This document shows, piece after piece, positions 26,630-34,898 of a stretch of DNA of 64,000 nt. The position numbers were made by a program, and so were the translations under genes. This DNA is from Lachnoclostridium sp. UBA5725 (GTDB taxonomy: Bacteria > Bacillota > Clostridia > Lachnospirales > Lachnospiraceae), in assembly GCA_002419585.1 (NCBI GenBank), contig DIGJ01000040.1:186001-250000 (forward strand), in the 5' to 3' direction. The notes beneath the pieces are model-generated. The model was given only the letters and a program-made list of their open reading frames with translations. It was not told the origin of the DNA and ran no database searches. How positions within the stretch are numbered: position 1 is the stretch's first letter; every line of letters begins with the position of its first letter.

Positions 26630-28300
26630 TTAAATACGTAGTTTTTCAAATACTCCATTTATATCAATCTTTCCATATCCCCATATATTGTTCGGGTAGA
26701 CGAGCTCATCGTCTCGATTGGCACCACGAGTCAGCATACTTCTTATATCGATTCCTGTGATGGATCTATAATTTCCTCGTACCGCAGCCCATTCAAGAAG
26801 CATTGCAACAATTCCTGCAGTATAAGCACTCGCCGCTCCGGTTCCTGTTGCCGTGCCATATCCTCCATTTAATGCTGCGCATGCAAGATTGTATCCTGGA
26901 GCTGCAAAATCTGGTTTTATGGTATTGATTCTTGTATATCCTCTTCCAGATTCTATTAAGATACTATTATCATTTTGATTATATGCAGTTACCGTCATTG
27001 GATTAATAGAATTTCCAGGCGAGGTAATAGTTGTATCTGGACTCGATTGTAGGAAAAAGGTTTCGTTTGAAATCAAGTCACCAGATGGAAGCCATGCATG
27101 AAACGAAGATACTGAGTTTTCAGTATTACGAACTCGAATTCGCCAAACACCTTCGGTAGGGTTCTCCATCCGTATCATGGTCATCTGATCTCCGGATTCT
27201 TCTTCGATGATAACGTTGTTTACCCAAACTGCCGAAGCTTCGAAAATAAAGGTATATTTATTACATTCATTAATGCGTGCAAATATTTCACGCGTAGACT
27301 CTCCTGTTGGCGTAATTATTTCAACAGTAAGACGTGCTGGTGCATAGGACCAAATCTGAAATGCAAATTTCTTATCGTTACTACTCACCTTTAACTCAAA
27401 CTCTTTCGTAAAGGTATTGGCGGCGACTGTTCCAAAAAAGTGTCTTTGATTGTTTCCTTCATTCCCAGCCGAAACAACGATCCCAAACTGAGGTGTATTA
27501 GAGATAAATGATATATACGCACTAGCATCTCCATTTCCATCATGTCCTCCCTGGCTAGATCCAAGGGCTAAACATATAACAATTGGGCGATTGATTATAC
27601 TTGTCATTCGATGGAAATATCGAATTGCTAATATTATGTCCGTTTCCTGATAGCAAATCGGCCCATCTGGAACAAAAAATATATTTCGTATGTTTTGCTT
27701 TGCCTCCTTTAATTTTACTACGATCAAGTCGGAGGATGGTGCAATTCCGGTAAATGCGTTTTCTATATCTGTAGAGCCTGCAGCAATACTGGCTATGGCT
27801 GTTCCATGTCCATTTTCATCTACAGATGGAACAATAGAAAGTGGATTATCACTTTTTAAGGCAAGATTGATTTGTTCTTTTGTGTATTCCGTACCATATG
27901 TAAACTCCTCCGGTGGCAGACCATCTTGTATTGTCTGATCCCAGATTGACAAAATGCGGGAGGTTCCATCCTGATTCAAAAATGCCTTATGCTGATAATC
28001 GATACCAGTGTCAATAATACCAACAATGACGCCTTGACCAAAAAGTGCTAGACTGGGATTTCGTTGTACTTTCGATACTCCTGACTTTTCAAGATCAACA
28101 AGAGAAGACAACGTATAAATAAACGGGAACGAATGCAAAGGATAAGTTCCTAAATCACAAGGATTTGCTTCCACAATTTGAATATGTAATATCGAATCCC
28201 TCTGGTTCATTGGAGTAATATATTCAGAGTTAGCATACAAATACGCCACTTCCCTATTTATAATTAAGTCATAATAATTTTCATCCAGAATTTTATTGAT
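26630..28300 (-). CDS. Csp-like S8 subtilase pseudoprotease 3 (Ser to Gly), probable AUC start
   Basis: About 556 residues, first gene of the tandem array. Asp (GIIDTGIDYQH), His (DENGHGTAIAS) and Asn (SAGNEGN) are kept, and the Ser site is TGTGAASAY with Gly at 26837-26839. The conserved start INKILDENYYD has no ATG at all: the first GTG (28249) lies 17 codons inside the conserved region. AGGGGG ends 6 nt before ATC (28298-28300), the same position as ATA in the two paralogues. ATT at 28306 and CTG at 28288 are weaker options. Loss of the nucleophile in all three copies argues for selection on binding rather than proteolysis. Confidence 0.83.
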   Translation of the reverse strand: MNKILDENYYDLIINREVAYLYANSEYITPMNQRDSILHIQIVEANPCDLGTYPLHSFPFIYTLSSLVDLEKSGVSKVQRNPSLALFGQGVIVGIIDTGIDYQHKAFLNQDGTSRILSIWDQTIQDGLPPEEFTYGTEYTKEQINLALKSDNPLSIVPSVDENGHGTAIASIAAGSTDIENAFTGIAPSSDLIVVKLKEAKQNIRNIFFVPDGPICYQETDIILAIRYFHRMTSIINRPIVICLALGSSQGGHDGNGDASAYISFISNTPQFGIVVSAGNEGNNQRHFFGTVAANTFTKEFELKVSSNDKKFAFQIWSYAPARLTVEIITPTGESTREIFARINECNKYTFIFEASAVWVNNVIIEEESGDQMTMIRMENPTEGVWRIRVRNTENSVSSFHAWLPSGDLISNETFFLQSSPDTTITSPGNSINPMTVTAYNQNDNSILIESGRGYTRINTIKPDFAAPGYNLACAALNGGYGTATGTGAASAYTAGIVAMLLEWAAVRGNYRSITGIDIRSMLTRGANRDDELVYPNNIWGYGKIDINGVFEKLRI

Positions 28301-28340
28301 AAGAATCCCCCTACCTTATTAGGATTTTGAGTAATCGTTA

Positions 28341-28369
28341 TATCTTATGATTGAGTAATGAAAATATTG
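28341..28369 (-). promoter_or_regulatory. Possible mother-cell (sigma-E/K-like) promoter of the subtilase array
   Basis: On the minus strand CAATATT (28363-28369) and CATAAGATA (28341-28349) are 13 bp apart, resembling sigma-E elements (ATATT, CATA...T) and the sigma-K -10 (CATAnnnTA). No good sigma-A pair is seen upstream of copy 3. Weak evidence; consistent with a sporulation role. Confidence 0.3.
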
Positions 28370-28391
28370 ATTAATTTAGTGCAATTCCAAT

Positions 28392-28429
28392 AAAATAGGC
28401 TATCGCAAATATTTAGTGATAGCCATTTT
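28392..28429 (-). terminator. Terminator after the RsiV-like remnant
   Basis: GGCTATC (28398-28404) pairs with GATAGCC (28418-28424), extended inward by two more pairs and outward by A/T pairs; TATTTTATT follows on the minus strand. Confidence 0.75.
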
Positions 28430-28483
28430 ATAATTATTTTACTGTAATTGTATATACTTTGAACATTCATTGTTTTAAGTTGG

Positions 28484-29260
28484 CTACATAATCATGGTTT
28501 TTATTATCATACCTTTCAATACAGAATATGGAATTACAAATTCTTGTATACCTGCAGCGTATGGAAAGTATTCATATTGCTGAAAGTAGAACACGATTCC
28601 TTCTTCTGCTAGATAAAAAGCTGGATTCTTTCCAATACTTTTAAACGTTACCAACTCAAAAAGATCACCCGTTGCAACTTTTTTATCAATTTCATTTCTT
28701 ATCATAGAGTCAATGTAAGTGGTATAGTTTTTATCGTCATCTAGTATCTTACTTAATGTCAAATCCTCCCCAGTTTGTAAATCAAACGTATAGGAGCTTT
28801 GCAACGTCGAGCCATGCGCCCCACCAGCAAACTGGTAATCCGAAAAAACAACGCTTAAAAGTCCATTTTGATTGTATCCTATTTTATAATCCAGATAAGA
28901 TTCACAAAGTTTAGTCCCTTCGTATTCAGCCTTTGAGAGTACAACGGCACATTTAAGACCTTGCTTTTTTGCATGGATCGCTTTTTGCTCAAATAATACA
29001 TTTAATTCGTTTTGTATTTTTTGGTCAGCCATTCCAGATATTTTTGGATACTTAAGTGTTATTTTCAGATTATCTCCAGTGATATATTTTTCCACGGTAC
29101 TAATCGCTATGTTATTTCTGCTATTATCTGCACCCGTTACCTCATTTGTAGCATTCTCCTTTTCCGTTATTTTTTCTCCCCTATCATTGTATTCACTTTT
29201 ATCATATGCTTCATACGCTTTCGTATTAACCCATTCTCCAACAAAAAGATTCCATATCAG
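28484..29260 (-). pseudogene. RsiV/DUF3298-domain protein remnant lacking its start and membrane segment
   Basis: The frame encodes a DUF4163/DUF3298 pair (KITLKYPKISGMADQKIQNEL, then FAGGAHGSTLQSSYTFDL), the extracytoplasmic part of RsiV-type anti-sigma factors and PdaC-like proteins. In-frame sequence runs upstream to a TAG at 29261-29263 (VNTKAYEAYDKSEYND), but it has no ATG, GTG or TTG before GTG at 29093-29095, which has no ribosome binding site, and no signal peptide or transmembrane helix. The frame begins inside the terminator of the upstream ECF operon, so the gene's front appears deleted. A 203-residue protein from 29095 is the alternative reading. Confidence 0.6.
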
Positions 29261-29292
29261 CTACTCCTTTCACTGATATGGAATCTTTTTTT
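29243..29292. terminator. Bidirectional terminator after the ECF operon
   Basis: A perfect 13-bp stem (29248-29260 with 29273-29285, GATTCCATATCAG) has a 12-nt loop, with a T-run on the plus strand and A-run (minus-strand T-run) on the other side. The loop contains AAAGGAG, an accidental ribosome-binding-like sequence. Confidence 0.9.
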
Positions 29293-29330
29293 ATATTCAT
29301 TGTATTTTTCATTGTGTAATGAGGATTTTG

Positions 29331-30146
29331 TTATTTCGCTTTTGCTTTTTGATATGTGATAAATTCCTCTGTTGTCAGGAATACCTCATCATAACCTAAG
29401 CTTTGACAAAGCTTTGTTACGTTTGGCTGTTCCAAATATGCTTCTTTCAATATATCTTCTTTTGCAAAAACATCTCTCGTTGTACCATCAAGCAAAATAT
29501 TACCTTTTGCAAAAACAATGGCACGTTCGAAGGTATCCGCAACAAAATCCATATCATGTATAATTGTAATCACTGTTTTACCTTCGAAACGCAGTTTACG
29601 AATCACAGATTTTATCAGTTCTTTTCCATGATAGTCTTGTGCAATAGTCGGTTCATCAAAAATAATAACTTTTGTATCCATAGCGATAATAGAAGCAATG
29701 GCAACCAATTTACGACTAGATAAACCTAAATCGTATGGATTTTTCTCTGCTAGATCCTTTAATCCAACCAGTTCTAATGCCTCATCGGCTTTTTGTTTTG
29801 CAACGGATTCTGCCATACCTATTTTTAAAGGTCCAAACATAACCTCATCAATCACTCGATTTTTAAAGATCTGATCATTTGGATTTTGAAATACCATACC
29901 AATGTGCTTTGCTAACTGAGCTACCGTCATATTGGCAATATCATTTCCTTCAAAATGAATCGAACCACTCGTTGGACGCAAAAGTCCTTTTAACAATTTA
30001 ACAAACGTAGTTTTTCCTGCACCGTTTTGTCCGATGATTGCAGTGGAACGTTCATCAATTACAAAATCAAGTCCCTTTAGGATTTCATCACCCTCCGTAT
30101 AAGAAAAATGTAAAGCTTTCATTTCAAGTATTTTATTGTTGTCCAT
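29331..30146 (-). CDS. ecfA2: ECF transporter ATPase, second subunit (EcfA2 type) with unusual signature motif
   Basis: 271 residues. Walker A GQNGAGKTT, Q-loop VFQNPNDQIF and Walker B VIIFDEPT are intact, as is switch His in IIHDMDF. The ABC signature, LSGGQ in most family members, is GLSSRKLVA here, and the D-loop reads AQD rather than GLD. This may be the non-signalling half of an asymmetric ATPase pair with EcfA1. Its ATG follows directly on the EcfA1 stop. Last gene of the ECF operon. Confidence 0.9.
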   Translation of the reverse strand: MDNNKILEMKALHFSYTEGDEILKGLDFVIDERSTAIIGQNGAGKTTFVKLLKGLLRPTSGSIHFEGNDIANMTVAQLAKHIGMVFQNPNDQIFKNRVIDEVMFGPLKIGMAESVAKQKADEALELVGLKDLAEKNPYDLGLSSRKLVAIASIIAMDTKVIIFDEPTIAQDYHGKELIKSVIRKLRFEGKTVITIIHDMDFVADTFERAIVFAKGNILLDGTTRDVFAKEDILKEAYLEQPNVTKLCQSLGYDEVFLTTEEFITYQKAKAK

Positions 30147-30998
30147 TTACATTTCCCCCTTATCTTTTTTCAGCAAATCATTTGCTTCTTCTAGTGTCAC
30201 CGGATAACATCCCGTTACTGGATTCTTTTTGCCTAATTCACGACAGATTTTAGTAAATGCAGGTGCTTCGATACCATACTCATCCAAATCATCTCTAGAA
30301 AAGATCTTTTGTGGTGTATCATATGCAATCTGCTTTCCGTCATCAATGATAAGTACACGGTCACTGTAAGAAGCAATCTTTTCCATGTTGTGTTCCACCA
30401 TGAATATGGTAATTCCCTTTTTGCTTAATTTTTGTACTGCCTGATAAACTTCTTCTCTTCCTTGTGGATCTAACTGGGAAGTTGGTTCATCTAATACAAT
30501 GACTTCTGGCTGCATAGCAATAATGCTGGCAATCGCCATACGCTGCATCTGTCCTCCTGAAAGGTCAAATGGATTTCTATCCTTATATTTCGTAATATCC
30601 AAAAGCTCCATTGCTTCATCAATGCGCTGTATCATTTCCTCCTTTGGAATTCCTAAGTTTTCAAGGCCAAACGATATTTCTTCGTAAACCGTTAATTTCG
30701 AGCCTGTTACCTGATTAAAGGGATTTTGAAATACCGTCCCCACTTTTTCACAAAGATCACTAATGTCTACATTTTTTACTTCGATGTCATCCACCATCAC
30801 TTTTCCGCCATAAGAACCTTTGTAAAAGTTAGGTACCAAACCTGCAATTGCTTGACACAATGTACTTTTTCCAGAGCCATTTTTTCCGATAATTCCGATA
30901 AATTCTCCTGCCTTTGCAGAAAATGATATTCCATCTAATGCCAAAAAATCCGTTGCAGGATATTTATACTTTAAATTTTCAACTACTATTTTAGACAT
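30147..30998 (-). CDS. ecfA1: ECF transporter ATPase, first subunit (EcfA1 type)
   Basis: 283 residues with canonical motifs: Walker A GKNGSGKST, Q-loop VFQNPFNQV, signature LSGGQMQR, Walker B VIVLDEPTSQLDP and switch His in VEHNMEKI. Pairs with EcfA2 and couples ATP hydrolysis to EcfT. GGAGGG lies 8 nt before the ATG, which is inside the end of ecfT (13-bp overlap), so the two are translationally coupled. Confidence 0.94.
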   Translation of the reverse strand: MSKIVVENLKYKYPATDFLALDGISFSAKAGEFIGIIGKNGSGKSTLCQAIAGLVPNFYKGSYGGKVMVDDIEVKNVDISDLCEKVGTVFQNPFNQVTGSKLTVYEEISFGLENLGIPKEEMIQRIDEAMELLDITKYKDRNPFDLSGGQMQRMAIASIIAMQPEVIVLDEPTSQLDPQGREEVYQAVQKLSKKGITIFMVEHNMEKIASYSDRVLIIDDGKQIAYDTPQKIFSRDDLDEYGIEAPAFTKICRELGKKNPVTGCYPVTLEEANDLLKKDKGEM

Positions 30999-31762
30999 CC
31001 TACAACCCTCCAGACAATTCCAGCTATTAATAAAAGTATCATTGTAATCTGTATATATTTATCAGCACTTGATTTCTTTTCGTCATTTAAAAATGTTTTC
31101 TTGTTTTTAGCGTTAAATCCTCTTACTTCCAATGCAAGTGCACGCTCTTTTGTATTAATCAATGAACTCATAACAACTGGTGATATAAGAGGAAGAAATG
31201 CCTTGATTCGAACGAGCAGATTTCCTTCTGTCTCCATTCCTCTGCTTCGCTGTGCATCCGTAATGGTCGCCATGGTTTCCGTCATCTGCGGAATAATTTG
31301 AAAAACAGAGATAAATACATAACCAAATCTTGGTGAAAATCCTTTGCGCACAAAGTTCTCTATCATATCGGAAGGTTTGGTTGCTAAAATCAGTACACAA
31401 AAACTGAGCAATATATTTAATACGTTTACTACAATATTAAATGCAAATAGCAATCCTTCTTTATAGAATATAACAGGTCCAAGCGTAAGTAATGGTGTTA
31501 CATTTCCAGCTCGAAATAATCCTTGAATGATAACAACGGTCAATAAAACAAAGCCAGATACACCTAAAATTGGTATTGTCTTCTTTAATACTTTCGAAAA
31601 TAGCAACAGACCAATACTTATCGCAATAAATACAACACTTACCATTTTACTTCCAACAATGGCAGGAAGTACTAATGCTAAAATAATATATAGGATTTTG
31701 CTCTCTGGTGCTAATTTGTTTAAAATGGAGCCTTTTTCCTCATACAAGCTGATACTTTTCAT
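30986..31762 (-). CDS. ecfT: ECF transporter transmembrane coupling subunit EcfT
   Basis: 258 residues with about five to six transmembrane helices. The two coupling-helix motifs AQRSRG and ALEVRG (both x-R-G type), which contact the ATPases, are present around residues ~165 and ~210. It transmits ATP-driven movement to the substrate-binding S component. AAAGGA precedes the ATG. Confidence 0.93.
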   Translation of the reverse strand: MKSISLYEEKGSILNKLAPESKILYIILALVLPAIVGSKMVSVVFIAISIGLLLFSKVLKKTIPILGVSGFVLLTVVIIQGLFRAGNVTPLLTLGPVIFYKEGLLFAFNIVVNVLNILLSFCVLILATKPSDMIENFVRKGFSPRFGYVFISVFQIIPQMTETMATITDAQRSRGMETEGNLLVRIKAFLPLISPVVMSSLINTKERALALEVRGFNAKNKKTFLNDEKKSSADKYIQITMILLLIAGIVWRVVGCLK

Positions 31763-31805
31763 TTTGTGTTCCTTTCAGTCACTTATCAATTTTGCCTAGA
31801 ATAAT

Positions 31806-31830
31806 AATTTGCCCGCATAGAGGGCAAATT
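31806..31830. repeat. Intercistronic hairpin in the ECF operon
   Basis: AATTTGCCC (31806-31814) pairs perfectly with GGGCAAATT (31822-31830) around a 7-nt loop. No strong T-run follows, so it is more likely an mRNA-stability or partial-attenuation element between the S component and EcfT than a full terminator. Confidence 0.6.
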
Positions 31831-31849
31831 GTTGTTCTATCGAAATACC

Positions 31850-32464
31850 TTAATTATCAAGACTATCGATGGTATCACCACTTTGATATAATGCAACGAG
31901 ACTCTTTGGAAGGCTCTTGCTAATTGCAAATACAATCAATAATACGGCGATTTTATCTGGAAGATCTACAATAAGTTCATCAATAAATGATGCAAAAAAT
32001 ACTGGTAAATTGTTAGCGATTGCCCAAGCATAAACAGCATCACCCCAAACATTTCCTGTGGTACCACCCCAGAATGCCATGTTGAGTGGAGTAGATACTA
32101 CAACAGCAACCAAACCAGCTACAATGGCTGTTACTAAGGAAAGTTTGATATTTTTCATAAATCCCTTATGTGCTAAGATACCAACTGCTAAACCGATTGC
32201 AATGTTTGTTAATGCATAAACGGTGGAAATTGGGTCCATCGTAAGACCATAAATAATGTTATTTGCAGCACCACAAATTGCTCCTACGATTGGTCCTGCA
32301 AGTACTGCTGCAAGACATGTACCAATGGAGTCTAACCATAATGGTAATTTTAGTACTCCTGCAAACAATTTCCCCAGATAGTTGATTCCGATTGCTGCTG
32401 GAATCAATACCAATGTTGCTGTGTTAAAATTCAGTGACCATAAACTCTTCCCTTTCTTGCTCAT
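31850..32464 (-). CDS. ECF transporter substrate-binding S component, possibly nucleoside-specific
   Basis: 204 residues, six hydrophobic segments, Gly/Ala-rich, with LPLWLDSIGTCLAAVLAGP as first-to-second helix region and NNIIYGLTMDP, the pattern of small ECF S proteins. It binds the imported substrate in the membrane. It sits between a uridine-phosphorylase-like gene (14 bp upstream) and the EcfT/A1/A2 genes, forming a complete group I ECF system. The phosphorylase next door suggests a nucleoside or base as substrate; this is inference, since most characterised ECF systems carry vitamins or metals. Confidence 0.85.
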   Translation of the reverse strand: MSKKGKSLWSLNFNTATLVLIPAAIGINYLGKLFAGVLKLPLWLDSIGTCLAAVLAGPIVGAICGAANNIIYGLTMDPISTVYALTNIAIGLAVGILAHKGFMKNIKLSLVTAIVAGLVAVVVSTPLNMAFWGGTTGNVWGDAVYAWAIANNLPVFFASFIDELIVDLPDKIAVLLIVFAISKSLPKSLVALYQSGDTIDSLDN

Positions 32465-32478
32465 AACCTTACCTCCAT

Positions 32479-33222
32479 TTATTTTGTTTTATTTTCTATC
32501 ACAAAGGCTTCCAGCGCAGTAATGATTTCATTCGCCTCGCCTTGTTTTACAACGCAATCGCCATCCACATAATCGTTGATGTTTTTTTCTAAATCCGCTT
32601 CGTATTCTACGACTGTGTTTAAGATAGAGGCACATTTTACACCTCTTAATGCTCCAATCGTAAATAACGCTGCTGTTTCCATATCTGCCCCAAGTATGCC
32701 GTGCTTTGACCAATAGGCATCGATTTCTTCTTCTCGATCCGTATAAAAGCTATCATGACTTCTTCCTCGTCCGATATGAAATGGAAATTTCATATCTTCT
32801 GCTGCCTTTATCGTTGCCATTAATAATCGTGTATCTGGTATTGCTGGATAAATTGCTTCTATGTACGTTTTGGATGCTCCATCATCGCGAACCGCACCGT
32901 TAATTAAAATCAAGTCTCCAAGGTGAATGGAACGATCCAGTGCTCCACAACTTCCGATTCGTATCATATACTCCACCCCGATATTATGAAGTTCTTCTAC
33001 TGCGATTCCGGTAGAAGCGCCTCCCATTCCAGTGGATACAGCTAGTACTTTGATTCCTTTGTAATAACCGCTGATACTTCGCATTTCTCGATTGTACGCA
33101 AGTTCTGTTACATCGGTCAAATATTCCTTGATATGATCAATTCTTCCTGGATCGCCAGGTAAAATTGCATACTTCGCGCTGTCTTGCTTTGATAGTCTGA
33201 TGTGAGCCTGTTTTTCTTCCAT
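32479..33222 (-). CDS. Nucleoside phosphorylase (uridine phosphorylase-like)
   Basis: 247 residues of the NP-I family. Motifs include ILPGDPGRIDHI (phosphate-binding), STGMGGASTGIAVEEL, RIGSCGALD and the ribose-binding Met-Glu in GADMETAALFTIG. It cleaves nucleosides with phosphate to base and ribose-1-phosphate; the pattern fits uridine phosphorylase best, with purine nucleoside phosphorylase as alternative. First structural gene behind the Crp/Fnr gene and before the ECF S component, so it likely processes what the transporter brings in. AGAGGA precedes the ATG. Confidence 0.9.
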   Translation of the reverse strand: MEEKQAHIRLSKQDSAKYAILPGDPGRIDHIKEYLTDVTELAYNREMRSISGYYKGIKVLAVSTGMGGASTGIAVEELHNIGVEYMIRIGSCGALDRSIHLGDLILINGAVRDDGASKTYIEAIYPAIPDTRLLMATIKAAEDMKFPFHIGRGRSHDSFYTDREEEIDAYWSKHGILGADMETAALFTIGALRGVKCASILNTVVEYEADLEKNINDYVDGDCVVKQGEANEIITALEAFVIENKTK

Positions 33223-33256
33223 ATTACATTCCTCTTCTCGTTATTAATTAAAAGCA

Positions 33257-33979
33257 CTAATTTTCTTTTTCTATCTGCAAAACCAGCCCATCTAGATCAT
33301 TTACAATAATTTTTTTCTTCGTTATCTCAATCATTTCTGCCTCGCGAAGTTTTTGCAAAACACGATTTACGCTTCGCTGCGTTACCGCCATCCGCTCTGC
33401 TAGTTCTTCGGAAGATATTTCTACAAAGTTTTCAGATTTCGTCGTTGCACCAACGCTGCTGACCAAATACTGGCAGATTCTCTGTGTTAAAGAGTATAAC
33501 GTATTGTTTCCCATATTTCTGCATAAAGCATACGAACTTTCGCAAAGTGTTTTTATAAAATAATCATTCATGTTTCGATCGGTTTGTACCCAACGGATAA
33601 AATCTTCTTTCTCAATTTCCAACAATCTTACATCGGTTTTTGCTTCTACACGGCTTACATAGGGACGATTTTCAAACATCTCCAATTCACCAATATAGCA
33701 GCCCTTTCGGTAGGTATTGAGGTAATATTTTTTCCCATTCTCCGATTCGACATAAATATCTAATTCACCGCCTAATACAATAAACATGGTTTGATATATT
33801 TCATCCTGGTTTCGAACAAATTCATTGGCTTTAAATTCACGGAGTTTCATCTTACGCAACAATTCATAAGGACATGATTTCATAATTTCATATATTTTTG
33901 AATCCTTTTCAATGTATTCACAAATTTGCGTAATGTTTGCAATGATTTCACTAGTCTTTGCAACATTATTTAGATTCAT
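33257..33979 (-). CDS. Crp/Fnr-family transcriptional regulator
   Basis: 240 residues. Cyclic-nucleotide-binding fold at residues ~35-150 (FIVLGGELDIYVES, YIGELEMFENRPYVSRVEA) and a Crp-type winged helix at ~165-235 (SSEELAERMAVTQRSVNRVLQKL). There is no Fnr-type cysteine cluster at the N-terminus, so it probably senses a small molecule instead of oxygen. It is transcribed just ahead of the phosphorylase and ECF genes (34-bp gap), and so is the likely local regulator of nucleoside use. The 180 bases upstream contain no gene. Confidence 0.93.
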   Translation of the reverse strand: MNLNNVAKTSEIIANITQICEYIEKDSKIYEIMKSCPYELLRKMKLREFKANEFVRNQDEIYQTMFIVLGGELDIYVESENGKKYYLNTYRKGCYIGELEMFENRPYVSRVEAKTDVRLLEIEKEDFIRWVQTDRNMNDYFIKTLCESSYALCRNMGNNTLYSLTQRICQYLVSSVGATTKSENFVEISSEELAERMAVTQRSVNRVLQKLREAEMIEITKKKIIVNDLDGLVLQIEKEN

Positions 33980-34162
33980 ATATTACTTTTTTCCTTTCCT
34001 TTATGTATTTTGCTCAAATCACCCTGCATTTAAGTCACTTCTTTTGTTAGTATTTATTATATTATTTCGCTACTATAACTACAAGGTAATTTGTCTCAAA
34101 AATGTACATAATTCATTTATTTTACGATAGATACCTTACTATTTTAGGACTTATGTCCAGAC

Positions 34163-34684
34163 CTACTCATTCTCGATTTGAATCTGACAGGTTTTCATCG
34201 ATTCTAACGCGCGCGCATGGCTTTTCGGTGTGACACCAGCGCAACAAGCAGCATCCACAATAATTGGCACTTCCGGCAACACTGCTTTGATTAAAAAGGC
34301 ATTGGAAATAACGCAAATATCCGTGCATAGCCCGATCAAAGTGATGGAATCAATTTTTTCTTTCTCATTCATTTCTTTCAATACTTGTCCTAACTTTGCG
34401 CTTCCAAAGGTAGGTTTGTTCACTGGTTCTTCTGTGCACAAAGCCTCAATTTGCGGACAAAGCATCCATCCTTTTGTATTTTTGATACAATGTGGAACCG
34501 GAAGATTTCTTCCTTCCTGCGTGTCCAAATAATTTTCCTCATGTGTATCTTTTGTATATATTATATTCCCTGAGAAATTTTTAATTTTTTGGGCTACCTT
34601 TGGAACGATGGAAACTGCCTCTTTTGTACCTAATGAGCCATCCACAAAATCATTTTGCATGTCGACTACGATTAAACAATTCAT
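34163..34684 (-). CDS. Isochorismatase-fold cysteine hydrolase (nicotinamidase-like)
   Basis: About 173 residues. Catalytic Asp in CLIVVDMQNDFVDGSLG, Lys in the NKPTFGS region, and nucleophile Cys in LIGLCTDICVISNA form the isochorismatase triad; IYTKDTHEENY resembles the metal-site segment of nicotinamidases. It probably deamidates nicotinamide or a related amide. The ATG at 34684 has GAGG 7 nt upstream; a longer frame to 34801 contains no homologous sequence. Single gene between terminators. A link to the nadABC operon 18 kb away is only thematic. Confidence 0.85.
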   Translation of the reverse strand: MNCLIVVDMQNDFVDGSLGTKEAVSIVPKVAQKIKNFSGNIIYTKDTHEENYLDTQEGRNLPVPHCIKNTKGWMLCPQIEALCTEEPVNKPTFGSAKLGQVLKEMNEKEKIDSITLIGLCTDICVISNAFLIKAVLPEVPIIVDAACCAGVTPKSHARALESMKTCQIQIENE

Positions 34685-34820
34685 TTTTTTCCTCATTTCT
34701 GCGCTACATTTTTGTGCATTCATGTTATTATTTTCCTTTTTATTGTAGCACAATTCTTTATGAAGACAACCACCAAATTGTCTGTGATTAAAAAACTCCA
34801 AACCAAAACCATCAACACAA

Positions 34821-34864
34821 AAAATCGCTTTAAGATTTATTACATCTTAAAGCGATTTTTCACA
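34821..34864. terminator. Bidirectional terminator after moeB-like gene
   Basis: Perfect 16-bp stem (34821-34836 with 34844-34859, core ATCGCTTTAAGAT), 7-nt loop, with A- and T-runs at its ends. It terminates the tungsten-enzyme operon on the minus strand. Confidence 0.92.
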
Positions 34865-34898
34865 TAGGCCACATTTATCTTACTGAAAAATATAAAAA

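Noticed and set aside
23227..28300. Repeats at kilobase scale suggesting CRISPR or a mobile array
   Set aside because: They are three full-length paralogous genes; there are no short regularly spaced repeats or cas genes.
29255..29257. ATA start behind AAAGGAG for the RsiV-like gene, like those of the subtilases
   Set aside because: Codon and SD-like run lie inside the stem and loop of a perfect terminator, and the resulting protein would lack a membrane anchor.
34685..34801. Longer start for the cysteine hydrolase
   Set aside because: Extra residues show no isochorismatase homology; GAGG lies 7 nt before the ATG at 34684.
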